Source: Paracoccaceae bacterium (lineage in GTDB: Bacteria > Pseudomonadota > Alphaproteobacteria > Rhodobacterales > Rhodobacteraceae). From it: 57,066 nt of DNA. The notes under the pieces were generated by a model, which saw nothing but the letters and a program-made list of their open reading frames with translations, searched no databases and was not told the DNA's origin. Made by a program: the position numbers and the translations under genes. The DNA is taken from positions 1-57,066 of the forward strand of contig JAPOTI010000138.1 in assembly GCA_026709265.1 (NCBI GenBank). The letters run 5' to 3'. This document shows, piece after piece, positions 34,496 to 44,264 of this stretch. Each line of letters begins with the position of its first letter. Position 1 is the stretch's first letter.

Positions 34496-35680
34496 TCAAC
34501 CGCGCAGTGATTCAAGAATCCGGTGACTGGGCAATCCGTCCGGAGGTTCGCCACGTCTCAACTGCCATTGTTGCACACTGCGCAAGGTTGCAGAACCGGC
34601 GATTCCATCGATTCCTCCAGTGTCAAACCCTCGCCGAACCAGCAAAGTCTGCAACTCACGAATGCAGTCCTGTGAGAGCGGCGCTGTCTGCGTCCAGTTG
34701 AAATTCACCACCTCATGTTCGTGGATATTCTTCGCCAGCAATCCGACCGCCAACGCATATGCGGCAGAGGCATTATATTGCAGGAGGATGTCGAAGTTTT
34801 TTGTCACCAGGAAACCAGGGCCGCGATGACCTTCGGGCAGGATGAGCGCACAAAGGCCCCAGTCTGAGTAATCATCTTGTCCGCAAAGTTGGACGCCAGC
34901 ATCATGCCAACGCGCTGCATTGAATCGATTCCAGCGCCCAGAAAGTGAGAAATCGAATGCCTTTGGAAGACGAACACCATCGCCCCATGGAAGTTCCGGT
35001 TGCCAGCCGCGCCGGATCAGAAAATTCGCGGTGGAGGCCAGAGCGTCAGAAGGATCGTCTCCCCAGATGTCGGCGTGCCCCTGCCCACTCAATTTCAGAC
35101 TATCTGAAAGATAAGTTGACGGCATGAACTGGGTGTGACCCATCGCACCTGCCCACGAACCCACGAGCCGGTCCGGTGCTGCTGCGCCGGAAACGGCGAT
35201 TTGAAGTGCGGCGATCAGTTCGTGCTCCCAAAAATTTGACCGCTGACCATCAAAAGCCAAGGTCGCCAGACTTTCGAGGACCGGATAATCGCCCATCAGC
35301 TGTCCAAAATTCGATTCAATTCCCCAGATGGCTGCAAGAATTTCGGCTTCGATGCCAAACTTGTCCCTGATGCCCTGGAATCTATCCGCATGATCGGTTG
35401 CTGCCTGCCGTCCATCTCGAATACGCTGCTCGGTCACCAGTTTTTGAATATAGGTGCCCGCTGACAGCGTCATTTCCGGCTGGGCATGGCTGTCTTTGAG
35501 AACTGCAGGATTGGGCTGGACGGAATTGCGGAAATGATCAAGCCATTCGGCTGGTACGCCTTCTTCTCCTGCGCGCTGGACAAATTGATCGCGCCAACTG
35601 CAATAGGCGGATTCGAACAGATGTGGATGATCTCTGCGGGCACCCAACCTATGACCATGTGACGATGCAGCTGTGGCCAT
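34496..35680 (-). CDS. Lytic murein transglycosylase (MltB family) with PG-binding domain
   Basis: Cell-wall enzyme (394 aa) cleaving the glycan strand. The catalytic glutamate is in AAIWGIESNFGQLMG, followed by AGAMGHTQFMPSTYL and ALASTANFLIRRGW. A C-terminal peptidoglycan-binding domain reads LQTLLVRRGFDTGGIDGIAG. The oddity is the N-terminus: from ATG 35680 it begins MATAASSHGHRLGARRDHPH with no signal peptide or lipobox, although the enzyme must act in the periplasm. The frame upstream closes at a stop without adding a hydrophobic stretch, so the export signal may have been lost by a 5' rearrangement or frameshift, or a different start is used. Confidence 0.88.
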   Translation of the reverse strand: MATAASSHGHRLGARRDHPHLFESAYCSWRDQFVQRAGEEGVPAEWLDHFRNSVQPNPAVLKDSHAQPEMTLSAGTYIQKLVTEQRIRDGRQAATDHADRFQGIRDKFGIEAEILAAIWGIESNFGQLMGDYPVLESLATLAFDGQRSNFWEHELIAALQIAVSGAAAPDRLVGSWAGAMGHTQFMPSTYLSDSLKLSGQGHADIWGDDPSDALASTANFLIRRGWQPELPWGDGVRLPKAFDFSLSGRWNRFNAARWHDAGVQLCGQDDYSDWGLCALILPEGHRGPGFLVTKNFDILLQYNASAAYALAVGLLAKNIHEHEVVNFNWTQTAPLSQDCIRELQTLLVRRGFDTGGIDGIAGSATLRSVQQWQLRRGEPPDGLPSHRILESLRG

Positions 35681-35914
35681 GAATTCTATTGTCTGATGCC
35701 CAGGTCAGTTGGCGCATTGGGGTTCAGTCGGATGAGCAGAATACGTTTCGTCGACTGCCATTGCTTTACCCCATATGTCTCAATCGTTGTCATTTTCCCC
35801 AGGATGATTCGACATTCCTGTCAGACACAGTCGGAAAGAGTCAGCAGAAATTTTCAATCCCTTTGCTGATCCGGTTGCCAGCATTTTCCGATGCGCTCGT
35901 GTCATCGCTTTCCC
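35681..35914. other. Gap between mltB-like gene and dctM
   Basis: About 230 bp between two minus-strand genes. No gene and no strong hairpin seen. It should contain the promoter and the missing 5' region of the MltB gene. Confidence 0.4.
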
Positions 35915-37222
35915 CTATCGAATCTGGCGGATATTCTCAGGCAAAAAGGTTGCGAGATCCGGGAAAAAGATCAGGATGAACACCATCAACACCATGATTC
36001 CAAACATGGGGAGGGCCGTGCGCGCAATATATCCCATATCATGGCCGGTGATTCCCTGCATCACAAACAGGTTAAACCCGATTGGCGGCGTAATCTGTGC
36101 CATTTCAACGACGACAACTATAAAGATTCCAAACCAGATGACATCAATACCTGCCTGCCGGATCATGGGTTCCACAATTGCCATGGTCAGGACAACCGAT
36201 GAGATGCCGTCAAGAAAGCAACCCAGAACAATGTAAAATATCATGAGTGCCATCAGCAGGGTGAATGGCGTCAGACCGAGGTCACCGATGATCCCTGCAA
36301 GGGCTCTTGGCAGACCCGTAAACCCCATTGACAGTGACAGCGCAGCTGCGCCGCCCAAAATCATGGCAATCATTGCCGAGGTTCGTGTCGCTCCCAACAA
36401 ACTGTCAACGAAAGTCCGCCATGTCAGCGAACGCTGGCTCGCAGCCAGCACAAGTGAACCAATAACACCGAACGCCGCCGCTTCCGTTGCCGTCGCAAAA
36501 CCCAGATACATGGAACCAATAACGACCATCACAAGCAGAAGAATTGGGATCAGAAAGCGGGATTGGGCAAGTTTCTGGCGAAAAGGTGTTCCAAGACCGA
36601 TATCAGGAACCTCACTGCGTCGCACGAACGACCAAAGGGCGATATAGCCCATGAACAGGCCTGCCAGCACAAGGCCGGGCAAGATACCTGCCATGAACAG
36701 TTTGGTAATCGACTCATTGATGGTGACGCCGTAGACGATCAGCGTCAGCGAAGGCGGTATCATCAACCCGAGTGTGGCCGCGCCAGCCAAGGTTCCGATG
36801 GTCATATATTCCGGGTAACCTCGGCTTCGAAGTTCGGGAATTGCCATCTTTCCCACAGTGGTCAGGGTTGCTGCCGACGATCCTGAAACGGCTGCGAACA
36901 CCGTGCAACCGACAATATTGGTATGCATCAAACCACCGGGGAGCGGTGCCATCCAGGGTGAAATGCCCTTGAACATGTCCTCTGAGAGTCGTGTCCGAAA
37001 GAGTATCTCGCCCATCCATATGAATAGGGGTAGCGCGGTGAGCGTCCAGCTGCTCGATGATGACCAGATCGTTGTAATCATGGCATCGCCAGCAGGCCGA
37101 GTGGTGAAAAGCTCCAACCCTACAAACGCAACTCCGAACAGGGCGAGACCAACCCAGACTCCGGAACCCAGAAGCAGGAAAAGGACAAAGAGAAAAATCA
37201 GAACGAGATAAAGATGTTCCAA
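35915..37222 (-). CDS. dctM: TRAP transporter large permease DctM
   Basis: Sodium-coupled inner-membrane carrier subunit (435 aa, about 12 helices) of a tripartite ATP-independent periplasmic transporter. Family blocks: PLFIWMGEILFRTRLSEDMF, GGLMHTNIVGCTVFAAVSGS, LAGAATLGLMIPPSLTLIVY and the C-terminal ITPPIGFNLFVMQG. It lies 15 bp downstream of the DctQ gene on the same strand, in the order dctP-dctQ-dctM. Confidence 0.95.
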   Translation of the reverse strand: MEHLYLVLIFLFVLFLLLGSGVWVGLALFGVAFVGLELFTTRPAGDAMITTIWSSSSSWTLTALPLFIWMGEILFRTRLSEDMFKGISPWMAPLPGGLMHTNIVGCTVFAAVSGSSAATLTTVGKMAIPELRSRGYPEYMTIGTLAGAATLGLMIPPSLTLIVYGVTINESITKLFMAGILPGLVLAGLFMGYIALWSFVRRSEVPDIGLGTPFRQKLAQSRFLIPILLLVMVVIGSMYLGFATATEAAAFGVIGSLVLAASQRSLTWRTFVDSLLGATRTSAMIAMILGGAAALSLSMGFTGLPRALAGIIGDLGLTPFTLLMALMIFYIVLGCFLDGISSVVLTMAIVEPMIRQAGIDVIWFGIFIVVVVEMAQITPPIGFNLFVMQGITGHDMGYIARTALPMFGIMVLMVFILIFFPDLATFLPENIRQIR

Positions 37223-37237
37223 GACTCTCTCCTCACC

Positions 37238-37771
37238 TCAGCCCTCAATCACCTGATTGCGCATGCCGTGGTGACCAAAAAATGTCACGCGCACCAAATT
37301 GTCGATGAGCGAGATCGCGAAGAGCGATGAGCCAACAGCCATCGCCAACTGAGGGATCCATATCGGTGTGGCATCAAGACCCTGTGAAATATCACCCAGT
37401 TTTCCCGACCAATAGACGGCCTTGATCGCAAAAAATGCCCAGGATGACGCCAGAACCGAGCCAATCGCAAAACACCAGAACTCACCCCAGCGTCGGTACT
37501 GTCCGAGCTGGTTGAGTAAAATATTCACGCGGATATGTGAGCCACTATTCAAGGCATAGGCGAAGGCAAAGAATGAAGAGGCGGCCATAAAATAACCGGC
37601 ATAATCGGCCAGCCCCGGCACCATTTCGCCCGTCCAACGCGCCGCCATCTGTAAAGTGACCAGGATCAGGATGGCGACCAGACAAATGGCCCCGAGGATA
37701 CCGCCAATCAGATAAGCCGTATCCAGCAGGCGACGGATGAACCGCCAGAGTGCAGCAATCCGGGATGTCAT
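37238..37771 (-). CDS. dctQ: TRAP transporter small permease DctQ
   Basis: Four-helix inner-membrane subunit (177 aa). The first helix is at about residues 18-41 (LIGGILGAICLVAILILVTL), with the conserved RW...G and GSHIRVNILLNQL segments typical of DctQ. It bridges DctP and DctM. It begins 50 bp after dctP and ends 15 bp before dctM, consistent with one transcript. Confidence 0.93.
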   Translation of the reverse strand: MTSRIAALWRFIRRLLDTAYLIGGILGAICLVAILILVTLQMAARWTGEMVPGLADYAGYFMAASSFFAFAYALNSGSHIRVNILLNQLGQYRRWGEFWCFAIGSVLASSWAFFAIKAVYWSGKLGDISQGLDATPIWIPQLAMAVGSSLFAISLIDNLVRVTFFGHHGMRNQVIEG

Positions 37772-37821
37772 CGGTTGAATCCGCGAGCCCGCAGGCCCGC
37801 GGCTCTCAGTTCTTCTTGTCG

Positions 37822-38802
37822 TTACATGGACTTAAAGGCTTCGACCGCTGCACGGCCACCTTCGCCAGCTGTCTCGAGCCATTCTTCGGTCATGATCACA
37901 CCAATATCCTGCAAGTCTGACTGCAACCGGTCACCCGCGCGCTGAACGGTCATGCCATTCTTGGCGAGTTCGCCAAGCGTGAACTGGTGGTAATGGACGG
38001 CACGCCATGTTCCGGCATATTCCGCCAGGCTAGCACATCCATTGATCACATCACGGATGTCCTGATCAAGGCCATTCCAGGCATCAGAATTGACGAGGAC
38101 ATAGTTGCGGGGCAACCAGGCGTCGACTTCATAAAAGTGGGTCAAACTTTCCCAGACTTTACGGTCATAGCCGGTTGAGCCTGAGGACACCATGGAGTCA
38201 GCAACTCCGGTCGCAAAAGCCTGTGAGATGTCGGCCGCTTCGATTTGAATCGGAACCATCTTCGACAATTCGGCCAACCGTGCCGTCGCATTGTTGTAAG
38301 AACGGAATTTGATTCCTTCCATTTCGGCGACGGAATTGATTTCCCGCTTGAAGTAGAGACCTTGCGGTGGCCAGGGTACTGAATACAGCAAATGCAGATT
38401 TTGTGATGCCAGCAATTTGGTCATATGCGGTTTTGCAGCGACCCAGAGCTTGTCCGCATCTTCGAAAGAACTGGCCAAAAACGGAATCGAGTCAATTCCG
38501 AAGAGTGGGTTTTCATTCTGGTGTCCAGAGAGTAGGCGTTCGCCGATCAGGGCCTGACCCGTCTGTACAGCGCGTTTGATTTCAGCGCCTTTAAAGAGCG
38601 AACCGCTTGGATGGGTCACGATTTCAAGATCACCTCCCGTACCAGCTGTGACACAGTTGGCGAATTCAGCGCCGGTCGCTGAATGAAAGTTGGTTGCAGA
38701 ATATGCCATCGGCATATCCCATTTTTCCGCAGCCATACCCGTTGATGTCAACAGAGTCGTGACAGCGAGCGTTGTCGCCGCCAATTTAAGTTTATTGTTC
38801 AT
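37822..38802 (-). CDS. dctP: TRAP transporter solute-binding protein DctP
   Basis: Periplasmic binding protein (326 aa) of the TRAP carrier. A Sec signal (LKLAATTLAVTTLLTSTGMA, cleavage near AEK) starts it, and the carboxylate-binding arginine lies in MEGIKFRSYNNAT, where the family has K-x-R. The usual polypeptide length and the Y-x-x-GYDRKVWESL segment fit. Substrate is an organic acid; the upstream D-amino-acid-dehydrogenase-like gene makes an amino or imino acid a good guess. A 387-bp spacer precedes it. Confidence 0.93.
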   Translation of the reverse strand: MNNKLKLAATTLAVTTLLTSTGMAAEKWDMPMAYSATNFHSATGAEFANCVTAGTGGDLEIVTHPSGSLFKGAEIKRAVQTGQALIGERLLSGHQNENPLFGIDSIPFLASSFEDADKLWVAAKPHMTKLLASQNLHLLYSVPWPPQGLYFKREINSVAEMEGIKFRSYNNATARLAELSKMVPIQIEAADISQAFATGVADSMVSSGSTGYDRKVWESLTHFYEVDAWLPRNYVLVNSDAWNGLDQDIRDVINGCASLAEYAGTWRAVHYHQFTLGELAKNGMTVQRAGDRLQSDLQDIGVIMTEEWLETAGEGGRAAVEAFKSM

Positions 38803-39189
38803 TGAACTCTCCCATAAGATCTACATATCAATCCTGTCTTAAAGTATCCTCGTCATGATTGTCCAACAAGTCACAAGACCCGTCCGTTGGGGCGGGAATA
38901 TCGGGCATGATTCAACAATCCGACGAATTCTGCCCTGGCCATGCACAATACGAGAGCCATGCGCCCCAACCGCCTCACCAACCAGAACGGTGGGGTGCGA
39001 CTGACGATTATGGAGCCTTGCATCAGGAAGGCCCGCGCACCGCAACCTGAAGAGTCAAGAGGTGCCATGAAGCCATATGAGGTGGCGCATATGACATCGG
39101 AATGATGGGCACCTTCCCAGAACATGACCGATGTCACGGTCCTGCTGACATTGTGGTCTTTTCGCCGCAAAATCCCTGCGGCGATGTCC
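38803..39189. other. Spacer between the oxidoreductase gene and dctP
   Basis: A 387-bp gap on the transcript path. Minus-strand frames in it are open in pieces but change frame and show no family match; it may hold the dctPQM promoter or the debris of a deleted gene. I cannot decide which. Confidence 0.4.
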
Positions 39190-40443
39190 TTATCGTCGAA
39201 ACCGATTGGGACTATAGGGGACGGGGTCGACGAGGGGGTCGCTGCCCGTGACAAGCTGAGCAACGAGACGTCCTGTTTTTGGCCCGCCTGTCAGGCCAAT
39301 ATGATGGTGACCAAATGCCGTGTATATTCCGGTATTTCCGATCTCACCGATGAGCGGCAGACTGTCACAGGGAGCAGGCCGATGCCCCATCCACTCTTCG
39401 GCCTCATCCCAACTTAATTTGGGAAAGGCATTCTTGGCTTGCTTCTGGATAAATGTGAACGGTTGCCGTGACGGTTTTTGCTGGATTCCACCAAATTCAA
39501 TAACCCCGGCACATCGCAACCCATGCTCCATTGGTGTTGCAACGAACTTTCCGGCAGCCACATAGATGGGCTGCGCCAGACGGATCGATGGATTGCGAAA
39601 CAGGATATGGTAACCACGCTCCGACTCGAGCGGAATCCTGAGTCCGAGTTTGCGCATCAGTTGCCCTGACCAGACACCAGCGGCGATAACTGCCGCATCA
39701 CATTCAATGGATCCGGATTCGGTTTCAATCGCGCGGACGGAGTCGCCCGAAAAATCGAAATCACGAAACCCGGTCGTGATCCTGCGGCCACCAGCTTGCA
39801 CGAAGGTCTCGGCAAGATCTTTCACATATTGCCCGGGATTCTTCACAAAGCCGTGACCGTTCATAACAGCGAGGAGGCGTGTGTCCGCCCCGAGTTCCGG
39901 GACCAGGTCCAGAATGTCCCTGCCTTCCAGTATTGTCGGTATCATGCCGACTTCCTGCCGCAGACTCCAAACATAGTCGTCAGAATCGAATGCCGCGCGG
40001 GAATGATATGCGAACACATAGTCGGAAGGTCTGATCCATCTCTCGGCAATGGTACCGGTGGCGAGATCCTTATGTTGCTGTAGAGAGTCGGTCACAATTG
40101 CCGCGATTCCTGCGCTGATACGCCGGGTATCCCGGTCATTGGCATGCAAGAAATATCGGACAATCCATGGAGCCATCAGAGGAAACCGGCTCCAAATCAG
40201 AAACAATGGCGAGTCTTTGCGCAGCAACATACCAGGGGCTTTGGTGGCCAGGCCGGGTGTCGTCACGGGCACAACAGAACAGGATGCCAAGACACCGGCG
40301 TTTCCGAAAGACGCCCCTTCGCCAGGCTCCTGGCGGTCAATCAACGTCACATCGCAGTCCTTGCGCTGCAGCCAAAGAGCAGTTGAGACGCCGGCGATCC
40401 CAGCCCCGATAACCGAAACTCGTTGGTTGTGATGGTCAGGCAT
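39190..40443 (-). CDS. FAD-dependent D-amino-acid dehydrogenase-like oxidoreductase
   Basis: DAO-superfamily flavoprotein (417 aa), DadA-like. The FAD fold opens with SVIGAGIAGVSTALWLQRKD, then GASFGNAGVLA, a second FAD contact VIAAGVWSGQLMRKLG, and the C-terminal FGHHHIGLTGGPKTG. DadA-type enzymes oxidise D-amino acids to 2-oxo acids and pass electrons to the membrane chain; related members take hydroxyproline. It is 387 bp upstream of dctPQM on the same strand, so import by TRAP followed by oxidation is the likely pathway. The product imine/oxo acid route is not encoded here. Confidence 0.85.
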   Translation of the reverse strand: MPDHHNQRVSVIGAGIAGVSTALWLQRKDCDVTLIDRQEPGEGASFGNAGVLASCSVVPVTTPGLATKAPGMLLRKDSPLFLIWSRFPLMAPWIVRYFLHANDRDTRRISAGIAAIVTDSLQQHKDLATGTIAERWIRPSDYVFAYHSRAAFDSDDYVWSLRQEVGMIPTILEGRDILDLVPELGADTRLLAVMNGHGFVKNPGQYVKDLAETFVQAGGRRITTGFRDFDFSGDSVRAIETESGSIECDAAVIAAGVWSGQLMRKLGLRIPLESERGYHILFRNPSIRLAQPIYVAAGKFVATPMEHGLRCAGVIEFGGIQQKPSRQPFTFIQKQAKNAFPKLSWDEAEEWMGHRPAPCDSLPLIGEIGNTGIYTAFGHHHIGLTGGPKTGRLVAQLVTGSDPLVDPVPYSPNRFRR

Positions 40444-40655
40444 GAATCAATTCTTATGCTGCGGAGCGGACGAAGACACACGAAACGGGATTGTCAGTCG
40501 CCGTTTTCAGTCTGAAGCGCCATATCAACAGACCGATCTCATTGCGCAACCCAAAACCCACTGCAGAGTCGATGAAATGATTTCCACCACAGAACAAGAT
40601 ATGAAATTCGACCTCCCGCTGAGATCGTCGGGAATATCTGGAAAGGAACCAAGTC

Positions 40656-41078
40656 ATGATGGATGTCGACGCGTTAATCGAGCTCTACGAATTGCAGCCT
40701 CATCCCGAGGGCGGCCATTACCGCGAAACCTATTCGGCTACCAAAGGATCGGGTCCCCGTGGAGCCGTATCCGCGATCTACTATCTCCTGAAACATGAAG
40801 AGAAGTCGGCGTGGCACCGGATCGATGCCGTTGAAATCTGGATTCATTGCGCTGGCGACCCTTTGAGACTCTCTCTCAGCTCTGACGGAGTGACAGTCAC
40901 TGAACAAAGACTGGGAACCGGGAACGGTGCAGTGCCCCATGCCGTCGTGCCAATCAATTGGTGGCAGAGTGCCGTCTCGGAAGGCGCATGGTCACTTGTC
41001 TCTTGTGTGGTTGCTCCCGCCTTTGATTTTTCCGGCTTTGAAATGGCGCCGCAGGATTGGCATCCGGGAATGCAGTAA
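40656..41078 (+). CDS. Cupin family protein (DUF985)
   Basis: Small cupin-fold protein (140 aa) of the DUF985 group: ELQPHPEGGHYRETYSATKG, AIYYLLKHEEKSAWHRIDAVEIW, and the C-terminal CVVAPAFDFSGFEMA are diagnostic. Cupins of this group bind small ligands; no enzyme function is established. ATG at 40656 or 40659 behind AAGGAA. Divergent from the oxidoreductase at 40443. Cytoplasmic. Confidence 0.9.
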   Translation: MMDVDALIELYELQPHPEGGHYRETYSATKGSGPRGAVSAIYYLLKHEEKSAWHRIDAVEIWIHCAGDPLRLSLSSDGVTVTEQRLGTGNGAVPHAVVPINWWQSAVSEGAWSLVSCVVAPAFDFSGFEMAPQDWHPGMQ

Positions 41079-41429
41079 AACTCGTGTGGCTGCGCCAGAT
41101 TTGTCATCGGCAACACCGCTTTCCAAAACAGTGAGCAAGACAAATCGCGTTGCGGAGATATCCTATGGTCACCGCATTCCATCTCGTGGCTGGGACACGA
41201 TCTTGACAGCGGTACCGACACAGAATTGTTGACGCCCCCAAAGCAAAAGTCGAGACATATCGGACGTTTGTCGTGCCGTTCTGCGTGACATCATCGCACG
41301 TTCCGGCAAGTGACGTTGTCGGATGTCTCCGCTTGTCCTGAAATCCTGCACGTTTCGTTTATAAGTCAATGATGTTATCCAATCACACGCATATTCGCCA
41401 TTCAGCGAGGAAAACTGACGGGGAGAAAA
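41079..41429. other. Gap between cupin and metallo-hydrolase genes
   Basis: About 350 bp. No supported gene; the minus-strand open frames are interrupted and unrecognised. The metallo-hydrolase promoter should lie near the right end, upstream of GGGGAG. Confidence 0.4.
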
Positions 41430-42110
41430 ATGCGCATTAAATGGTACGGACATGCTGCGTTTGGCCTGTTCCCTGGGGACGGTCCAAAAACAATTACAGA
41501 TCCCTACACGCCTGAAACAGTTGGCTACGCACCCATCAGTGATCCTGCTGATCTGGTGATCATTTCTTCTGCTGACGATGACGCCCACTGCCGCGCTGAT
41601 CTCATTGCCGGTGATCCACAGGTCGTCAATGCTCTCGAAGTTGCTGATGGGGGAGGAACTCTTGAGACCCTTGGCATCAGTATTTCAGCGATTGAAGTCT
41701 GTGAATGGGAATACCATCCCGATCACGCGGTACCGGGGCGAAACGGAATGTACCGTTTCACCTTGGACGGGATCAACTGCGCCCATATGGGTGATGTCGG
41801 TAACCGCCTGAGCGATGAACAGGAAGAGTTTTTCACAGATGTTGATATCCTTTTCGCGCTCGCAGGCGGACATCTGACCATCGACCTGCCCGACCTGATG
41901 GAGATGATTCACCGGATGCGCCCGAAACTGGTGATCCCCATGCATTTTCGGACCCTTGCCTATCAGCCACGCAACACATTATGGATCGAGAGTTTCCTGA
42001 TGAACTTTCGTGAGGACGACATTGAATTCGTCTGTTCGAGTGAAGTCGACGTCAGCCGAGGTCAAATCCCCGATCGGACACGCGTGCTCGTCATGGACTA
42101 TGTGCGTTAA
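41430..42110 (+). CDS. MBL-fold metallo-hydrolase (UlaG/YtkL-like)
   Basis: Metallo-beta-lactamase-fold hydrolase (226 aa), cytoplasmic. The N-terminal MRIKWYGHAAFGL is typical of the UlaG/YtkL group. The first metal motif is atypical: where the family has T-H-x-H-x-D-H this protein reads SSADDDAHCRAD, so the first two histidines are replaced by aspartate/alanine and only one H remains. Later ligands look normal (CAHMGDVGN and VIPMHFRT). It may bind one metal or have lost hydrolase activity. Preceded by GGGGAGAAAAATG. No operon partner. Confidence 0.8.
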   Translation: MRIKWYGHAAFGLFPGDGPKTITDPYTPETVGYAPISDPADLVIISSADDDAHCRADLIAGDPQVVNALEVADGGGTLETLGISISAIEVCEWEYHPDHAVPGRNGMYRFTLDGINCAHMGDVGNRLSDEQEEFFTDVDILFALAGGHLTIDLPDLMEMIHRMRPKLVIPMHFRTLAYQPRNTLWIESFLMNFREDDIEFVCSSEVDVSRGQIPDRTRVLVMDYVR

Positions 42111-42310
42111 GCCGGGATCGTACAGCTGTCTTTTGACAGGCTCCGACAAGCTCTTGCAATTCCAGATCCAGTGCGCATTGGCGGACAGGACAGCCTGATT
42201 GCCGGTGTGAAGTGCGCCTGATCCGCAGATTCCGATGTATCAACAATCCGTACGGTCCCATCCCAGGTTGCCGCAGGAGCTGCACACGATCATCCCCGTC
42301 ATCAGTCCCA

Positions 42311-43615
42311 TCACACGACCAGTTTCCGTGCCGCCTGTTTTCCAACATCGAATATCCGCGCATAGCGTTCCGTTTCGTCCTTCGGTCCAATCCTCTTGAG
42401 TGGGTTATCCGATAACTTGACCGTTGGTCGTCCGTTCGCCTCGATGACCTTGCAAACAAGTGATATCGGGCCCAGCGCATTGTTGTCAGCCAAATCTCTA
42501 AAGTCATTCGTCAACAGGGTTCCCCAACCGAAACTGACGCGCACGCGACCGCAAAAAGCCGCATGAAGTTGTTCGATCTCCTGCACATCAAGCCCATCAG
42601 AAAAAATTAACAGCTTTTCTGTGGGATCCTCGCCCCTTGCCTGCCACCAGGAAAGCGCAAGCTCTCCCATTTCATAAGGATCACCGGAATCCACGCGGAT
42701 ACCGGTCCATGATGTGAGCCAGTCAGGTGCATCACGCAAGAATGTCGGACTTCCATACGTATCCGACAGGATAACCCGCAGATTTCCCTGATGATCGGCC
42801 TGCCATTTTTTCAGCAACTCATAAGGAGCCCGGCGCAGCTCTTCATCACTTTCTGCCAATGCTGTGTAGACCATCGGCAATTCATGCGCATTGGTGCCGA
42901 TTGCCTCAACCTCTCTGCGCATTGCAATCAGGCAATTGGAGGTCCCGACAAATCTCTTCCCAAGTCCTTCATGCATCGCCTGGACACACCAATCCTGCCA
43001 AAGATATGAATGCCGTCTGCGTGTTCCAAAATCTGCCAACTGCAGGTTTTCAAGCTGTGACAGCCGGCCAACCTTATCCCACAGTCGCGCCATCGCCCGC
43101 GCGTACAGAATCTGCAGGTTGAATTTCCCCATATGACGCAGCACGGCGCGCGAGCGCAGTTCGGTGATGACCGCAAGGGCCGGAATTTCCCACAGCATGA
43201 CTTCTGGCCACGTCCCTTCAAAGGTCAACTCGATACCATCGTCATCTTTTTGGAGGTGAAACGGGGGCAGTTGAAGATTCTCAAACCACACCATGAAATC
43301 AGGTCGGAACATTTGCCGAATTCCATAAAAGGTGTTGCCACGCAGCCAAGTCGACTCGCCGCGCGACAGGCGTAATGATCGAATATGCTCAAGCTGATCT
43401 CTCAACTCCTCCTCATCCAGAAGTTTATCGAGCTGAACCTCCGGTGACCGATTGACAAGCTTGTATTTCACTTGTGTATGTGGCGAGTGCCTCCAGACGA
43501 ATTGACACATAAGCAATTTGTAAAAGTCTGTATCAATCAGCGAACGGACAATCGGATCAATTTTCCAATTGTGATTATAGACCCGCGCCGCGATATCGAC
43601 TGTCGGCATTTGCAT
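42311..43615 (-). CDS. pncB: Nicotinate phosphoribosyltransferase
   Basis: Cytoplasmic NAD-salvage enzyme (434 aa) joining nicotinate and PRPP to nicotinate mononucleotide. N-terminal SLIDTDFYKLLMCQFVWRH, FGTRRRHSYLWQD with the conserved R-R-x-S, GTSNCLIAMRREVEAIGTNAHELPM and GIRVDSGDP are diagnostic; the catalytic histidine is in the GTNAHE block. It starts 40 bp after pncA on the same strand, so nicotinamide is converted to nicotinate and then to the nucleotide by one transcript. Confidence 0.96.
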   Translation of the reverse strand: MQMPTVDIAARVYNHNWKIDPIVRSLIDTDFYKLLMCQFVWRHSPHTQVKYKLVNRSPEVQLDKLLDEEELRDQLEHIRSLRLSRGESTWLRGNTFYGIRQMFRPDFMVWFENLQLPPFHLQKDDDGIELTFEGTWPEVMLWEIPALAVITELRSRAVLRHMGKFNLQILYARAMARLWDKVGRLSQLENLQLADFGTRRRHSYLWQDWCVQAMHEGLGKRFVGTSNCLIAMRREVEAIGTNAHELPMVYTALAESDEELRRAPYELLKKWQADHQGNLRVILSDTYGSPTFLRDAPDWLTSWTGIRVDSGDPYEMGELALSWWQARGEDPTEKLLIFSDGLDVQEIEQLHAAFCGRVRVSFGWGTLLTNDFRDLADNNALGPISLVCKVIEANGRPTVKLSDNPLKRIGPKDETERYARIFDVGKQAARKLVV

Positions 43616-43655
43616 GATTTATCTCACAGTCAGTCTGGCAAGACCGACATAGCCA

Positions 43656-44264
43656 TTACCTCAAGATCACATCAGCAGCCTGCATATCAGCACGCGCCGT
43701 CGCGAGCGAGCCATCAAGATCAATGGCGCGGCAAAGATTTTCAATGACCTCCACCTGAAAGCCCAGACGCACCGCATCCATCGCCGAATAATAGACGCAA
43801 AAGTCTGTTGCCAATCCCGTGCAAACAACTGTGTCGACATTTCGTGAACGCAGATAACCATCCAATCCTGTCGATGTCTTCCTGTCATTTTCGTAAAAGG
43901 CCGAATAACTGTCGATGCCGGGTCGAAATCCCTTGCGTAAAATCATATCCGCTTTGTCGGTGGCCAGATCGGGGTGGAAATCTGCGCCGTGCGATCCCTG
44001 TACACAATGGTCTGGCCAGAGAGTTTGTTCGCCATAACTCAGACTCACAGTCTCGAATGGTGCTTTTTCTTCATAGGTGGAGGCAAATGACGAATGTCCC
44101 GCAGGATGCCAGTCCTGGGTCAATATGGTGACATCAAACTCACCCATGATCGCGTTGATGCCGGTCACCACCGCGTCACCGTCCATGACTTCGAGTGCAC
44201 CGCCCGCACAAAAGTCATTCTGTACATCAATGACAAGCAATGCCAGACTTGGATGGCTGGCCAT
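43656..44264 (-). CDS. pncA: Nicotinamidase
   Basis: Cytoplasmic cysteine amidohydrolase (202 aa) turning nicotinamide into nicotinate. The triad is visible: D in LLVIDVQNDFCAGGAL, K in ILRKGFRPGIDSYSAF, C in GLATDFCVYYSAMDA. The metal site is D-W-H-P-x-x-H in TQDWHPAGHSSF. ATG 44264 follows GGGGAGAGG. It heads a two-gene salvage operon with pncB. Confidence 0.96.
   Translation of the reverse strand: MASHPSLALLVIDVQNDFCAGGALEVMDGDAVVTGINAIMGEFDVTILTQDWHPAGHSSFASTYEEKAPFETVSLSYGEQTLWPDHCVQGSHGADFHPDLATDKADMILRKGFRPGIDSYSAFYENDRKTSTGLDGYLRSRNVDTVVCTGLATDFCVYYSAMDAVRLGFQVEVIENLCRAIDLDGSLATARADMQAADVILR

Noticed and set aside
38871-39263. A 130-codon minus-strand frame between the oxidoreductase and dctP
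   Set aside because: It overlaps the 3' end of the oxidoreductase frame and has low-quality composition and no family resemblance; treated as spacer.
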